Part shown: positions 9,163-17,714 of the stretch, in pieces
Numbering within the stretch: position 1 is the first letter of the stretch
Layout of the letters: each line of letters opens with the position of its first letter
From: Rhodothermales bacterium
GTDB lineage: Bacteria > Bacteroidota > Rhodothermia > Rhodothermales > Bin80
Assembly (NCBI GenBank): GCA_022821875.1
Contig: JAJECV010000059.1
Span: forward strand, 1-34,089
Reading direction: 5' to 3'
DNA length: 34,089 bases
The notes under the pieces: model-generated
The model's input: only the letters and a program-made list of their open reading frames with translations
Told to the model about the DNA's origin: nothing
Databases searched by the model: none
Made by a program: the position numbers and the translations under genes

Positions 9163-9601
9163 AAGTGGAACTTGCCCCAAATCATTCATTGATACAAATC
9201 TCGTTCTCTTGGCGGATTCCAAAAGGATCAATACCTAAAACGTACTGACATACGCTGGTTCGTGTTAAATCACTGAACTGTGTAGGTCTAAGTTTTACTG
9301 GAACCGGGGACAATATAGCGATTACGTCTCTGAATTACACTCATGCTCAAGGGAAAGTAATGATACCAAGGTACCCGCAGTCCATATTTTTGCTTAGCTA
9401 TCAAGGATTTTTTTGATCACTGAACAACTGATCAACCACCGTAATTGCGAAATCCTGCCCGATGGATAAACGAGATTATCCCGCCGCCTGAATTGCACAA
9501 TTACCCCGATTCATTGGGCTGACCACAAACCTGCCATCCCTAATCACGGGTGCATTCAGCCATCTCCTGACCGATGGTTCTTTGTGGGAAAATGATACCT
9601 G
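9163..9601. other. Intergenic region between recA and the toxin-antitoxin pair
   Basis: No gene is recognised. An inverted repeat TTGATCA / TGATCAA with a 9-base spacer lies at 9413-9435, beside a run of seven T on the plus strand. It is downstream of recA on the minus strand, but there it is followed by A residues, so it is not a standard terminator. Confidence 0.4.
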
Positions 9602-10618
9602 CTACGCACTCTCTGCGGGAGAACTGAGCCCCAAACTTTCCCGTACAGCAATTTTGATGGAGTTGTGCTCGTCAGGATTTTCTCGCAGCCAGTTTTTCGC
9701 ATTATCCCGTCCCTGCCCAATCCGTGCATCCCCATAACCATACCAGGAACCGCTTTTGGTAATGAGACCAATATTTACCGCTAAGTCAACCAACTCCCCT
9801 ACAGAGGAAATCCCCTCTCCGTAAATAATGTCAAATTCTGCATTACGGAATGGAGGGGCCACTTTGTTCTTGATCACTTTGACGCGTGTCCGGTTGCCAA
9901 TCACTTCGGTGGCATTCTTAATGGCACCAATCCGGCGAATATCCAGTCTCACCGAACTGTAAAACTTCAATGCTTTGCCGCCAGGTGTCGTCTCGGGATT
10001 CCCGAACATGACCCCGATTTTTTCACGGAGCTGGTTGATGAAAATGACAACCACATTGGAACGGTTGATAATACCTGCCAACTTTCTCAGGGCTTGACTC
10101 ATAAGGCGGGCCTGCAAACCGACATGGCTATCTCCCATGTCTCCCTGGATTTCTGCGGCTGGCACCAAAGCTGCCACGGAGTCAACGACAATGAGGTCAA
10201 TTGCAGCACTTCGTACGAGGGTTTCGCAGATATTCAGGGCCTGTTCGCCGGTATCGGGCTGAGATATGAGCAACTGATCGATATCTACGCCCAATTGGTC
10301 TGCATAAGATGGATCAAACGCGTGTTCGGCATCGATAAATGCACATTGTCCGCCCAGCTTCTGTGCTTCGGCAAGGCAGTGTGTAGCCAGTGTGGTCTTG
10401 CCTGAGGATTCCGGGCCAAAGATCTCAACGATACGTCCACGGGGAATTCCCCCCACCCCTAGCGCAGCATCTAATGCAATGGATCCTGTGGGGATGGCTT
10501 CCACCTGCACAGGTGGCGCATCCCCCATCCTCATGATGGCCCCTTTGCCATGTTGTTTCTCAATCTCTTTGATTGCGAGATCAAGGGCCCGCATTTTGGC
10601 ATTTTCTTTTGCACTCAT
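9602..10618 (-). CDS. recA: Recombinase RecA
   Basis: A 338-residue protein of normal RecA length. Walker A is GPESSGKT at 68-75. Other signatures are [54 protein letters not shown] (central part) and the C-terminal KNWLRENP. It forms the ATP-dependent filament on single-stranded DNA, performs strand exchange and stimulates LexA cleavage in the cytoplasm. The start at ATG 10618 gives [21 protein letters not shown], typical of the N-terminal helix. I found no convincing LexA box upstream. It is a housekeeping gene and marks the left border of the accessory island. Confidence 0.98.
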   Translation of the reverse strand: MSAKENAKMRALDLAIKEIEKQHGKGAIMRMGDAPPVQVEAIPTGSIALDAALGVGGIPRGRIVEIFGPESSGKTTLATHCLAEAQKLGGQCAFIDAEHAFDPSYADQLGVDIDQLLISQPDTGEQALNICETLVRSAAIDLIVVDSVAALVPAAEIQGDMGDSHVGLQARLMSQALRKLAGIINRSNVVVIFINQLREKIGVMFGNPETTPGGKALKFYSSVRLDIRRIGAIKNATEVIGNRTRVKVIKNKVAPPFRNAEFDIIYGEGISSVGELVDLAVNIGLITKSGSWYGYGDARIGQGRDNAKNWLRENPDEHNSIKIAVRESLGLSSPAESA

Positions 10619-11053
10619 GATCTGAATTTGGATTTAGGAGCAAGTGAATCTAACCATTCAACGAGGTTATCGCCCCTTGCTGGCTTCTATTTTGTGACGG
10701 ATTTAGAAAAGTTCAACGCTATGCATCAAGTTCCCCCTATAAACGCATCGACCCCCACGAAAGCCACATAATCTCTGATCTGACAAGCAAGATCGTCATC
10801 TAGCTTAAGGAATATCATGGACGACAAATAGCCCAACCGCATGACAGGGATTGACAAGTTTTTTTAACGCGGATCGCTCAAGCGGGCTTCGGTAAACAAC
10901 GATTTGAACATTTCCATACTGTTGCTTCGTACAACTCTGTGGTACCGTTGTTCAATAAATGTATATCTCCATCCGCCTTCGGCCTACCAGGTTGCGTGCT
11001 AAGGAAGATTCAAATGTATTGTTGGCGGCAGTCTCCTTTTACACTGATCCCCG
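10619..11053. other. Divergent intergenic region between recA and the ParB-like gene
   Basis: About 475 bases (to 11093) separate two divergent starts, so both promoters should lie here. I recognise no coding sequence and no RNA gene. A TTGACA occurs at 10851-10856 without a good -10 partner. A palindrome immediately before the ParB-like gene is listed separately. Confidence 0.4.
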
Positions 11054-11072
11054 TCTAATCCTTAAATTAGAC
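11053..11072. promoter_or_regulatory. Inverted repeat before the ParB-like gene, candidate operator
   Basis: GTCTAAT (11053-11059) and ATTAGAC (11066-11072) form a perfect 7-base inverted repeat with a 6-base spacer, 21 bases before the start codon. The position fits an autoregulatory operator for the DNA-binding protein encoded next, or a small hairpin in its leader. Confidence 0.4.
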
Positions 11073-11093
11073 TTCTAAACTTTAACCCCGACC

Positions 11094-12251
11094 ATGTCTA
11101 AACGTGATATCCCCGCAAAGTTTGCAGAGCAGGTACCCTTAAATATCTCCACCCAGGTTCCGGTTGATTGGCTGAATCTTGATCCTCGCAATCCGCGTTT
11201 AGTCGATGCCAATATCGGAACATCTGATGAAGCCATTATTGCGCATCTCTTCCGAGCGGAAGACCTCAGTGAATTACTCCAATCAGTCGCAGCAAACGGA
11301 TATATGGATATTGAACCCCTTGTCGTATTTGAGGAGGAAAACGGCTTTACCGTACTTGAAGGTAATCGCCGGCTTGCTGCGATTCTTCTTCTCAGCAATC
11401 CTGGATTGAGCGACAAAGTCTTCCAAGCGGCAAAAACCAAGATTCATGTACCCGAAATAACCCAGCAATGCAGAGACACATTTGAAAGGATTTCCGTATA
11501 CCGGGTCGGCAATCGTGAGGATGCTGATGCATTTACCGGATTCAAACATATCAATGGTGCAGTCCGGTGGAGTGCTTATGCTAAAGCACAATTCGCCGTG
11601 CGCTGGCAGAGGGCCAGTAAACTGTCCCTTTCAGAAATAGCCAATCAAATTGGAGATCGTAATACTACGATAAAACGGATGGTCCACTCGATCCATGTAT
11701 TGGAACAGGCGGAAGAAAAGGCACTTTTTGATATAGAAGATTGCTGGAATCCAGATTTCAGCATCTTTAATCTATATGTTGCATTACCAAGGCAAAGCTA
11801 CAGAAATTTTCTTGGACTTGACCCGAATTGGGCAAGTTATGAGCCGAAACCAAACCCTGTCCCTGAAGAGAATGAAAAACTTTTGACTGAACTCCTAACA
11901 TGGATCTATGGATCTAGCAAGGACGAAATTGCTCCGGTGATAAAATTTTCGAACCCTGATATAACACGCTTGGGGGAAGTGTTAGACTGCAGTGAAGCGC
12001 TGGCAACGCTAAGGGCCGGTAAATCCTTAGACCAAGCTCACGAGAGAACGCTGTCCGCCGAACAAAAATTAAGAGAGTCATTGCTACTGACACGTGCAAA
12101 GATCCACGAAGCATTTCATAATGTGCGAGGTTTCGATATCCAAGATATTTCTCTGATCGCAATTGCCGACGAGATTTCGGAGGCAGCGCAGGCGATACAT
12201 CATCAGATGAAAACGAAGAGGGAAAAATTTTGCAAAGATACCTACGGATGA
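11094..12251 (+). CDS. ParB-like N-terminal domain protein of an accessory island
   Basis: A 385-residue protein. Residues 20-110 form a ParB/Srx-type domain with LDPRNPRL and the signature EGNRRLAAI at 89-97, comparable to the nucleotide-binding GxRR box of ParB. A helix-turn-helix-like segment follows (LSLSEIANQIGDRNTTIKRM, about 175-195). The C-terminal half is alpha-helical with no recognised family. True chromosomal ParB proteins are shorter and sit beside ParA; no parA or parS is seen here, so this is probably one of the solitary ParB-domain proteins found with restriction and defence genes. It is convergent with the AlbA_2 gene of the neighbouring cassette and divergent from recA. Its function is unknown. 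Confidence 0.8.
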   Translation: MSKRDIPAKFAEQVPLNISTQVPVDWLNLDPRNPRLVDANIGTSDEAIIAHLFRAEDLSELLQSVAANGYMDIEPLVVFEEENGFTVLEGNRRLAAILLLSNPGLSDKVFQAAKTKIHVPEITQQCRDTFERISVYRVGNREDADAFTGFKHINGAVRWSAYAKAQFAVRWQRASKLSLSEIANQIGDRNTTIKRMVHSIHVLEQAEEKALFDIEDCWNPDFSIFNLYVALPRQSYRNFLGLDPNWASYEPKPNPVPEENEKLLTELLTWIYGSSKDEIAPVIKFSNPDITRLGEVLDCSEALATLRAGKSLDQAHERTLSAEQKLRESLLLTRAKIHEAFHNVRGFDIQDISLIAIADEISEAAQAIHHQMKTKREKFCKDTYG

Positions 12252-12260
12252 CGGCGATTA

Positions 12261-12275
12261 GGATTTCTAAAATCC
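12261..12275. terminator. Small hairpin between convergent genes
   Basis: GGATTT-CTA-AAATCC forms a 6-bp stem 10 bases after the ParB-like stop codon. There is no long T-run, so it is only a weak terminator candidate. Confidence 0.25.
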
Positions 12276-12407
12276 CAATCCACAACTGCAATGATTAATT
12301 ACCTACCCATATCATTCAAACATGTCCATTAACTGATTGCAGACTCTAGTTGCCGTCCATTGTATAGGAATATGACTGGGAAGAAATTTGCAATGGGATG
12401 GTCAAAG

Positions 12408-14168
12408 TCATTTATCAAAAGAGTAATCAAAAATGCAGGAAGCCCCGATCATCTCCCGAAACCATAAAGTGACGCAGGTTCCATTGATATCTCTAAGGTC
12501 AACGGGCCCGTTCAGTTCAAACTGAACAGGTTGTGACTGCCCTTCATTGATCATTACGCTGTCCGCGTAGAGGTACATTCGATCATAGTTATCTAGAATT
12601 GGGTGAAGTCGTGCCTGCAGGCCAGATAGGTGCCCTGACTGATTGGCGATTATGTGTGATCCCCCCTCCTGTGCTGGTTGCATAGAAACATTCAACTGCC
12701 TATCAGGAAGATAACCGTGTTCCACATGAGACCAATACCCCTCAGCAGCACACATTACAGTCATCGGCAGTCTTGAGTGCATTACAAACTCAGCCATCCC
12801 CTCAACATCAGTCTGTTCCTCAAGGTATGTCTTGTTCGGATAGAGCATCAATATCTTCACGCCCTGTAGAGGCGTGGTATTGTCACTTCGGGATACAACG
12901 ACCCGCGCAAGAACCCCTTCCGGTTCGGGTGGTTTTGCCGCAGGTAAAGTAAGTCTCAATTCTCGTCCGCCGATTAACTCAAAAACTGGTCGCTGTCCCG
13001 AAAAAGCAAAGGTCTCATCTTCTATCACTGAAACTCCCTCCCCACGTCCTTCAATGAAGTATTCATGATCACCAGATCCTGGAAGGTCACCCACACGACA
13101 CTGCCCCAGCCGCGAAGCCAGCAATTCATTGCGCGTAAACTGGCTCGTACGCAGATCATCCACCGTCATTGAATTACTCAGACCACCAGGTGAATAAAGT
13201 TCCAGCCGATCTTCAAAAAGAAATAGACGAATCCGGGAACCACGCACCGAATAGTCACGATGCACGACTGCATTTACTACGGCCTCAAAGACTGCATGCA
13301 TGCTGAACTGCGGAAGTTCAATACGCGCGGGATCTTTGTACGCTGCCACACGCTGATTGGCCGCTACGAAGCGTATCGCCCCTCGGATCTGTTCATCAAG
13401 AGGCCCCCTAATGTCTCGGGCATCAATTTGATACTTAGCACCTAATGTGTCCCCTCGATAACATACAGCCTGAATCCAGGCATTCGGCAACCATTTGCTC
13501 GGATCTTTGGATGACAACAGTATACCTCCTATCGTGGCCTGCAAATTCCCCTGCGAGTCATTCTTTGCAAATTTCAATCTCGTGAGCACCATTTCATCTG
13601 AATCACGTCTGCGGGAACTCACATATTTCTGCCATACCTCCCTTTGAAGATTATTGATGCCAGTCTCCCTGACAATTCGGGTGTCAAATGAACTGAGATC
13701 CGACTGTCCACGCGCCTGTGATAATCGATTCACCTCGGCCATCTCCATAACGCGTTTACTATCTATCTTCCGACGGAAATACCCCCCAGGTGAGCGATGC
13801 ACCGCCACACTCTCAGGAATTTCAATTAAAAGTGCTCCTCCCTCTCCCGACTGTACTGGAATTCGTGAAACGTGACATTCCAGTTCTGGCTTGATACTTT
13901 CGGTGCAAATTTCGCGCACAAACGTAACGAGAGCATCAAGTTTTGCTGGCGTAAGAGATTGCGGTTGCCGATCATCGGTCACACCTAAGATTAGCCGTCC
14001 TCCGCTCCCGTTCCCAAACGCCGCAATCTCGTCTGCAAGCGAATCTCTTCGAGGTGCGGAGACTTTATCCCCGCGGAACTGAACGGACTTCAGTTCAAGG
14101 GTTGAATCCTCGCCTAAAGCAATCTGCTGCCACAACCTTTCAAGATTAACCAACGACATATCCATCAA
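12408..14168 (-). CDS. AlbA_2 (Schlafen-like) domain and ATPase-fold protein, intact copy
   Basis: A 586-residue protein. Residues 12-130 are an AlbA_2/Schlafen-type domain (LELKSVQFRGDKVSAPRR, FGNGSGGRLILGVTDD). Residues about 280-370 resemble the HATPase_c_4/COG2865 part (VFEAVVNAVVHRDYSVRG, LELYSPGGL). Residues about 415-500 look like a carboxypeptidase-regulatory-type beta domain (MLYPNKTYLEEQTDVEG), followed by a conserved C-terminal domain (YDRMYLYADSVMINEGQ). AlbA_2 proteins often accompany type I restriction loci; some Schlafen relatives cleave RNA, but no activity can be assigned from sequence. It is the last gene of the hsdM-led cluster, 69 bases after the tandem nucleotidyltransferase. 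A close paralogue lies at 19576-21329. Confidence 0.88.
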   Translation of the reverse strand: MMDMSLVNLERLWQQIALGEDSTLELKSVQFRGDKVSAPRRDSLADEIAAFGNGSGGRLILGVTDDRQPQSLTPAKLDALVTFVREICTESIKPELECHVSRIPVQSGEGGALLIEIPESVAVHRSPGGYFRRKIDSKRVMEMAEVNRLSQARGQSDLSSFDTRIVRETGINNLQREVWQKYVSSRRRDSDEMVLTRLKFAKNDSQGNLQATIGGILLSSKDPSKWLPNAWIQAVCYRGDTLGAKYQIDARDIRGPLDEQIRGAIRFVAANQRVAAYKDPARIELPQFSMHAVFEAVVNAVVHRDYSVRGSRIRLFLFEDRLELYSPGGLSNSMTVDDLRTSQFTRNELLASRLGQCRVGDLPGSGDHEYFIEGRGEGVSVIEDETFAFSGQRPVFELIGGRELRLTLPAAKPPEPEGVLARVVVSRSDNTTPLQGVKILMLYPNKTYLEEQTDVEGMAEFVMHSRLPMTVMCAAEGYWSHVEHGYLPDRQLNVSMQPAQEGGSHIIANQSGHLSGLQARLHPILDNYDRMYLYADSVMINEGQSQPVQFELNGPVDLRDINGTCVTLWFREMIGASCIFDYSFDK

Positions 14169-14237
14169 CCCTCAAAAATAAAAACACATCATCACACATC
14201 CTCAATCTATGTACTAACAGTAATCGCATCTTCTCAC

Positions 14238-14960
14238 TCATTGCGTATCTAGGGGATGCATCATCAGGTTATTCCCTTTTTCCAACTTATTATGCCCAGT
14301 AACTACCTTCAAACGTTTCGCTCCGATTTTTAATGATTCTGCCATATTTTTCCACACAAACACATCTATCTTAAATGACAACTCATTCTCATTCAGCACC
14401 TCCCGCAAGTCACTGATCGCTTGCTTCTGCTCAGAAGACGAAAACACAACAAGGATGAATTCCGCCTCTGAAATAGATGCGTGCTTTCCCCTTAAATCAT
14501 AAATCCAGGCATCTGTATCCGGAAGATACTGCTCCAGTAACTCCTGAATGATCTTGAGTTCTTCCGCAGGAATATCAATCCCTGAACATTCTGAATTCAG
14601 AGGCACGAACTCTGTTCTATCTGAAGAGCAGATGGCATGACCGTTATCTGTAACTGCTGGACGTGCAAACCACTCAATACCGTGCCTCCGAATATGACTC
14701 TCTAATTCCTTGTTTCGTATTGAGTCATACAAAACTAGGTCAACCGTCTGCGCCATCGGAATCTCTTCCAGTGCAGCAGCAAGGCGAACTTGATCTGTTC
14801 GTGTTAACCGATTCCCGAATAAAGCGATATCCACATCGGAAGTGACCGTATTCGTACCGGTTGCTCTAGACCCAAACAATACGGCCCGCTCTACACGATC
14901 ATTGGCCGCAATTTCGGCGATTATCGCCTCTTGATGAATGTCTTTGATGCCGCCTGTCAT
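14238..14960 (-). CDS. Tandem nucleotidyltransferase protein, second domain degenerate
   Basis: A 240-residue protein. The first domain (about 8-100) is an MNT-type nucleotidyltransferase with GSRATGTNTVTSDVDIAL (G30-S31, D42, D44) and a third acidic residue D74 in TVDLVLYD. A second domain (about 132-220) follows the same fold order (ELKIIQELLEQYLPD... then FKIDVFVWKNMAESL), close to the domain fused to HsdS next door. However, its GSR is replaced by YDLRGK and SDLDL by EAEFIL, so it should be catalytically dead. MNT proteins neutralise HEPN toxins, in known cases by adding AMP residues to a tyrosine of the toxin. Its ATG overlaps the preceding HEPN stop by 4 bases. Confidence 0.8.
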   Translation of the reverse strand: MTGGIKDIHQEAIIAEIAANDRVERAVLFGSRATGTNTVTSDVDIALFGNRLTRTDQVRLAAALEEIPMAQTVDLVLYDSIRNKELESHIRRHGIEWFARPAVTDNGHAICSSDRTEFVPLNSECSGIDIPAEELKIIQELLEQYLPDTDAWIYDLRGKHASISEAEFILVVFSSSEQKQAISDLREVLNENELSFKIDVFVWKNMAESLKIGAKRLKVVTGHNKLEKGNNLMMHPLDTQ

Positions 14961-15370
14961 AGTGACTGTCTAGCCTCCAAAGTTAGGCGGAGCCGTAGAA
15001 GAACAGGATGATAATCCTCTTTGATGATCAATTTGGCTTCCTGTGCAAGATCTCCGTCGTAGGTGCGACTCAACAGATTACGCCTTTGCAGAGCATCTAA
15101 TAAGGTTTCACAGTCGCTCTCGTCAATGTACCCAGCCTCAAAACCCTTACGGATCACTGCTCTTGGTGTCTTTTCATTAAATCCTTCATAGAAGAGTAGA
15201 TCCTTAAGAACCTTCCACGACAATTCAAAGCAATTCTCGAATCTCTTAATCAGCCCGGCAAGTTCCAGATCACTATATTCTTCGAGTTCGCAAGCCTCCG
15301 TCAATCGCGCAAGTGCCGCTTTATAATTATCCAGTCGCTGCTTCCAGCGTAGTTCATCTGAATTACTCAT
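14957..15370 (-). CDS. HEPN (HI0074-type) protein with altered catalytic motif
   Basis: A 137-residue all-helical protein of the nucleotidyltransferase substrate-binding (HI0074/HEPN) family, recognised by FENCFELSWKVLKDLL, TPRAVIRKGFEAG and QRRNLLSRTYD. The active HEPN RNase signature is RX4HXY. Here it reads R97-NLLS-R102-T-Y104, so the catalytic His is Arg (codon CGC, one change from CAC). The protein is therefore probably inactive as an RNase but may still bind the nucleotidyltransferase. It overlaps the HsdS gene by 8 bases upstream and the tandem nucleotidyltransferase by 4 bases downstream, so it is firmly inside the operon. Confidence 0.88.
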   Translation of the reverse strand: MSNSDELRWKQRLDNYKAALARLTEACELEEYSDLELAGLIKRFENCFELSWKVLKDLLFYEGFNEKTPRAVIRKGFEAGYIDESDCETLLDALQRRNLLSRTYDGDLAQEAKLIIKEDYHPVLLRLRLTLEARQSL

Positions 15371-17204
15371 TTCCCGCCCCCGCCCAAAATAGCCCGCTCA
15401 AATTCGTCTGAATCGCAAGTTCAAGTCTACTTGCTTCCATCAATTGCTCACGAAGTTCATCTGCAAGCCGCTTCATTGTCCACGTATACGAATCATCCTG
15501 GTGGTCTCGTGATGGTCGCCCAGCACATTCCTCTGCTATCGAAATATACTCTTGGTTGTAGATATGGCCCTGAGACTCCCCGCCATCGGTCAGGGCTTTG
15601 GGGATCCCCCCAATGTCTATTTTCCCAGAAACAAGATCCGGCAGAAGACTGTCCCGAATATTGGCTAAAGCATGGTTTTCTGAGACATTGTTCCTAATGC
15701 GCTGATCCAGCGGAGTAATCACAGATTCCCAGAGAGCAATGACTCGTAGTGATGGTTCAATCACTTGGAGTGCCTGAAGGAATTCACCATCTATTTTCCT
15801 TTTGACTAGGCTGCGATGCCTATGTCGCCTTAATTCCTGCTGGAGAGACAGTACCGAGTAATAGGTGAAAGAGGCGGACCCTGATTTATGGCGTAATGCT
15901 GTGAGCCCGCCTCCAATGCAGCATTCGTCCCATACCATATTAATGTCACCCATAGGGGCTTGCCTGCTTACAAGTGTGTCCCCCGGCTTTGCTATACTGA
16001 TTGGTGCTGAACAGTACTCTCTTTTCTTAGGATACCTGAATCCAAAATCTGTGCTATCTCGGAAGAATGGTATACCTTCAACATACTCGTCACAGGAATT
16101 CGCCAATGGAGATTTCCCCGCCGTGAGAAAAAAGCTCTCACCAATAGTACCATTCCTCCATCCTGCTGGTATGCCATCAGGCCCAATATAATGGGGGATC
16201 GCATCATCTGCCTTGCCAGCCAATCCTTTATCCCGGCCCTCCATTTTAGCCCGCACCGGATCGAAATCAACAAACCACGATTTGAACAATGCCTGCCCCA
16301 TTGACTCTAGAGTCGCATTCATCCGCCGGTTGACCTCAATCTTGTCATCAATTGCGCCAAGGACATGGGCTATCACTTTTTGCTCAGAGATATTCTCTGG
16401 CAAATTAATTCGCATACACTCCAAAGCTGACCAAGATAGTTCATCGAAGACTACCCCTGCCGAGTACTTTTCTAATTCATGAGTATTGGCCTTTAGCCAG
16501 TAATACAGAAAATCAGAATGATAACCGGGGTCAGGGATAAGGCTGAGTAACTCCTCATTCGTTGCTACAGGATTTGCTGCTACAGCCACAGAGCCAATTG
16601 ACTTACGGCTTGCAATCAGAAGTGTGCCTGTGGGCACAATTCTCGCAGAGCAGGCATTTAGCCCTTCTTGTGAGAGACTTTGAATTCCATGCTGAATATG
16701 ACGATCATGATTCCTGGACAGATCACGAAGTGTTAACCACGGAATATCGCCGTCAAAACAGGAAGCATCCTCTTTAAAGGGGGTGCCGCCAACTACGATT
16801 TCCCCAATCTTGCCAATCCGGTGGGTAACCCAGCCTACCGGGCATGAAGATGGTTCTTTTCGGGATGAATGATCATTTTTGATCATAACCGGACTTTGTA
16901 ACGTCACCGCATGCTCGTGGATGATCTTGCGAAAATAGTCCTTCGTTCGTGCCCAATCCACAATATCTACACGAAAAGGAAGTCTTGATTCAACAAATTC
17001 ATCATACAATGCTAAATGTGTAGGCCAAGGCAAGGGCTTCTCTCCCATGACTGCAAGATCAAGGTCAGAGTAATCCCTAGCCGTCCAAGTGGCGCGGGAC
17101 CCAAATGCCAGTACCTTTCTATCTGGAATATGCCGCCGGATCGCATCAAAGACAATTTCCAAATGATCTGGACGTAAATCAATAACTGGATGAATCGTAC
17201 TCAT
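15363..17204 (-). CDS. hsdS: Nucleotidyltransferase fused to type I restriction specificity subunit (NTase-HsdS)
   Basis: A 613-residue protein. Residues 10-105 are a nucleotidyltransferase domain (FGSRATWTARDYSDLDLAVMG with G35-S36, D47, D49, and D80 in FRVDIVDW), all catalytic positions kept. From about 122 it is a complete HsdS: target-recognition domain 1 (PVGWVTHRIGKIGEIVVGG onward), the central helix (VIAHVLGAIDDKIEVNRRM, ALFKSWFVDFDPVRAK), recognition domain 2 (PAGWRNGTIGESF onward) and the second helix (PLDQRIRNNVSENHAL, DSLLPDLVSGKID). A tail at 577-606 (MKRLADELREQ, RLELAIQTNL) resembles the end of HsdM. HsdS directs the methyltransferase to its DNA site. It sits 17 bases after the intact HEPN gene, giving that HEPN a fused nucleotidyltransferase partner. 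Confidence 0.93.
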   Translation of the reverse strand: MSTIHPVIDLRPDHLEIVFDAIRRHIPDRKVLAFGSRATWTARDYSDLDLAVMGEKPLPWPTHLALYDEFVESRLPFRVDIVDWARTKDYFRKIIHEHAVTLQSPVMIKNDHSSRKEPSSCPVGWVTHRIGKIGEIVVGGTPFKEDASCFDGDIPWLTLRDLSRNHDRHIQHGIQSLSQEGLNACSARIVPTGTLLIASRKSIGSVAVAANPVATNEELLSLIPDPGYHSDFLYYWLKANTHELEKYSAGVVFDELSWSALECMRINLPENISEQKVIAHVLGAIDDKIEVNRRMNATLESMGQALFKSWFVDFDPVRAKMEGRDKGLAGKADDAIPHYIGPDGIPAGWRNGTIGESFFLTAGKSPLANSCDEYVEGIPFFRDSTDFGFRYPKKREYCSAPISIAKPGDTLVSRQAPMGDINMVWDECCIGGGLTALRHKSGSASFTYYSVLSLQQELRRHRHRSLVKRKIDGEFLQALQVIEPSLRVIALWESVITPLDQRIRNNVSENHALANIRDSLLPDLVSGKIDIGGIPKALTDGGESQGHIYNQEYISIAEECAGRPSRDHQDDSYTWTMKRLADELREQLMEASRLELAIQTNLSGLFWAGAGNE

Positions 17205-17221
17205 CTAAACATAGTGGATAC

Positions 17222-17647
17222 TCACTTCATTTCTCCTCTTTCCAGTTCATTTAACAAAGCACTGGCATCAGGTATAAATTCCACTATCATGTCATAGACC
17301 TCATCTGCTATTTCAGAATCGTAAACGTGTGTCGTGTGGTTTCGATTGTTATGATACCCAATCCAGATCTCAAAATCATGGATCAAATGATTCTCGGCGG
17401 CGAGACGGAAGAAATGGTTTTCAGATATACCGCGCACATCTTGAGGAGACATATTCTCTTTGAGCCGGCGCTCTATGAGTTTCCAACAGAGTTCATAGGT
17501 CATCTCAAAGTGCTTAATCACACCTGCTCGAATGGCGATCTGCTGATACTTAGAAAGTTGATTCATCGAATCCTCATCTTCACTGACCTCGTGAACCTTG
17601 GTAAGCGTATCAAGTGCATTACTTAAATGTCCTAAGACTATTGGCAT
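17222..17647 (-). CDS. HEPN (HI0074-type) protein with intact RX4HXY motif, candidate toxin
   Basis: A 141-residue helical protein of the nucleotidyltransferase substrate-binding family (FEMTYELCWKLIERRL, MSPQDVRGISENHFFRLA, FEIWIGYHNNRNHTTHVYD). The HEPN RNase signature is complete: R102-NHTT-H107-V-Y109. In characterised HEPN/MNT pairs this motif cuts RNA and the MNT partner silences it by modifying the Tyr. The gene lies between hsdM (67 bases upstream) and the nucleotidyltransferase-HsdS fusion (17 bases downstream), so it would be co-expressed with both. Toxicity is inferred from family knowledge only. Confidence 0.9.
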   Translation of the reverse strand: MPIVLGHLSNALDTLTKVHEVSEDEDSMNQLSKYQQIAIRAGVIKHFEMTYELCWKLIERRLKENMSPQDVRGISENHFFRLAAENHLIHDFEIWIGYHNNRNHTTHVYDSEIADEVYDMIVEFIPDASALLNELERGEMK

Positions 17648-17714
17648 GATTTTTTCCCAAAACTTAACTGCCAGGAATCAGTGATAGAATCGCTCAACCC
17701 TGCCGGTCACAGAA

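Noticed and set aside
9413-9435. Inverted repeat TTGATCA/TGATCAA as a recA terminator
   Set aside because: On the recA strand the stem is followed by A residues, not T, and it lies about 170 bases beyond the stop codon.
9559-9604. Reading frame staying open for about 45 codons beyond the recA stop, suggesting read-through
   Set aside because: RecA has its normal length and C-terminus, and the extension resembles nothing known.
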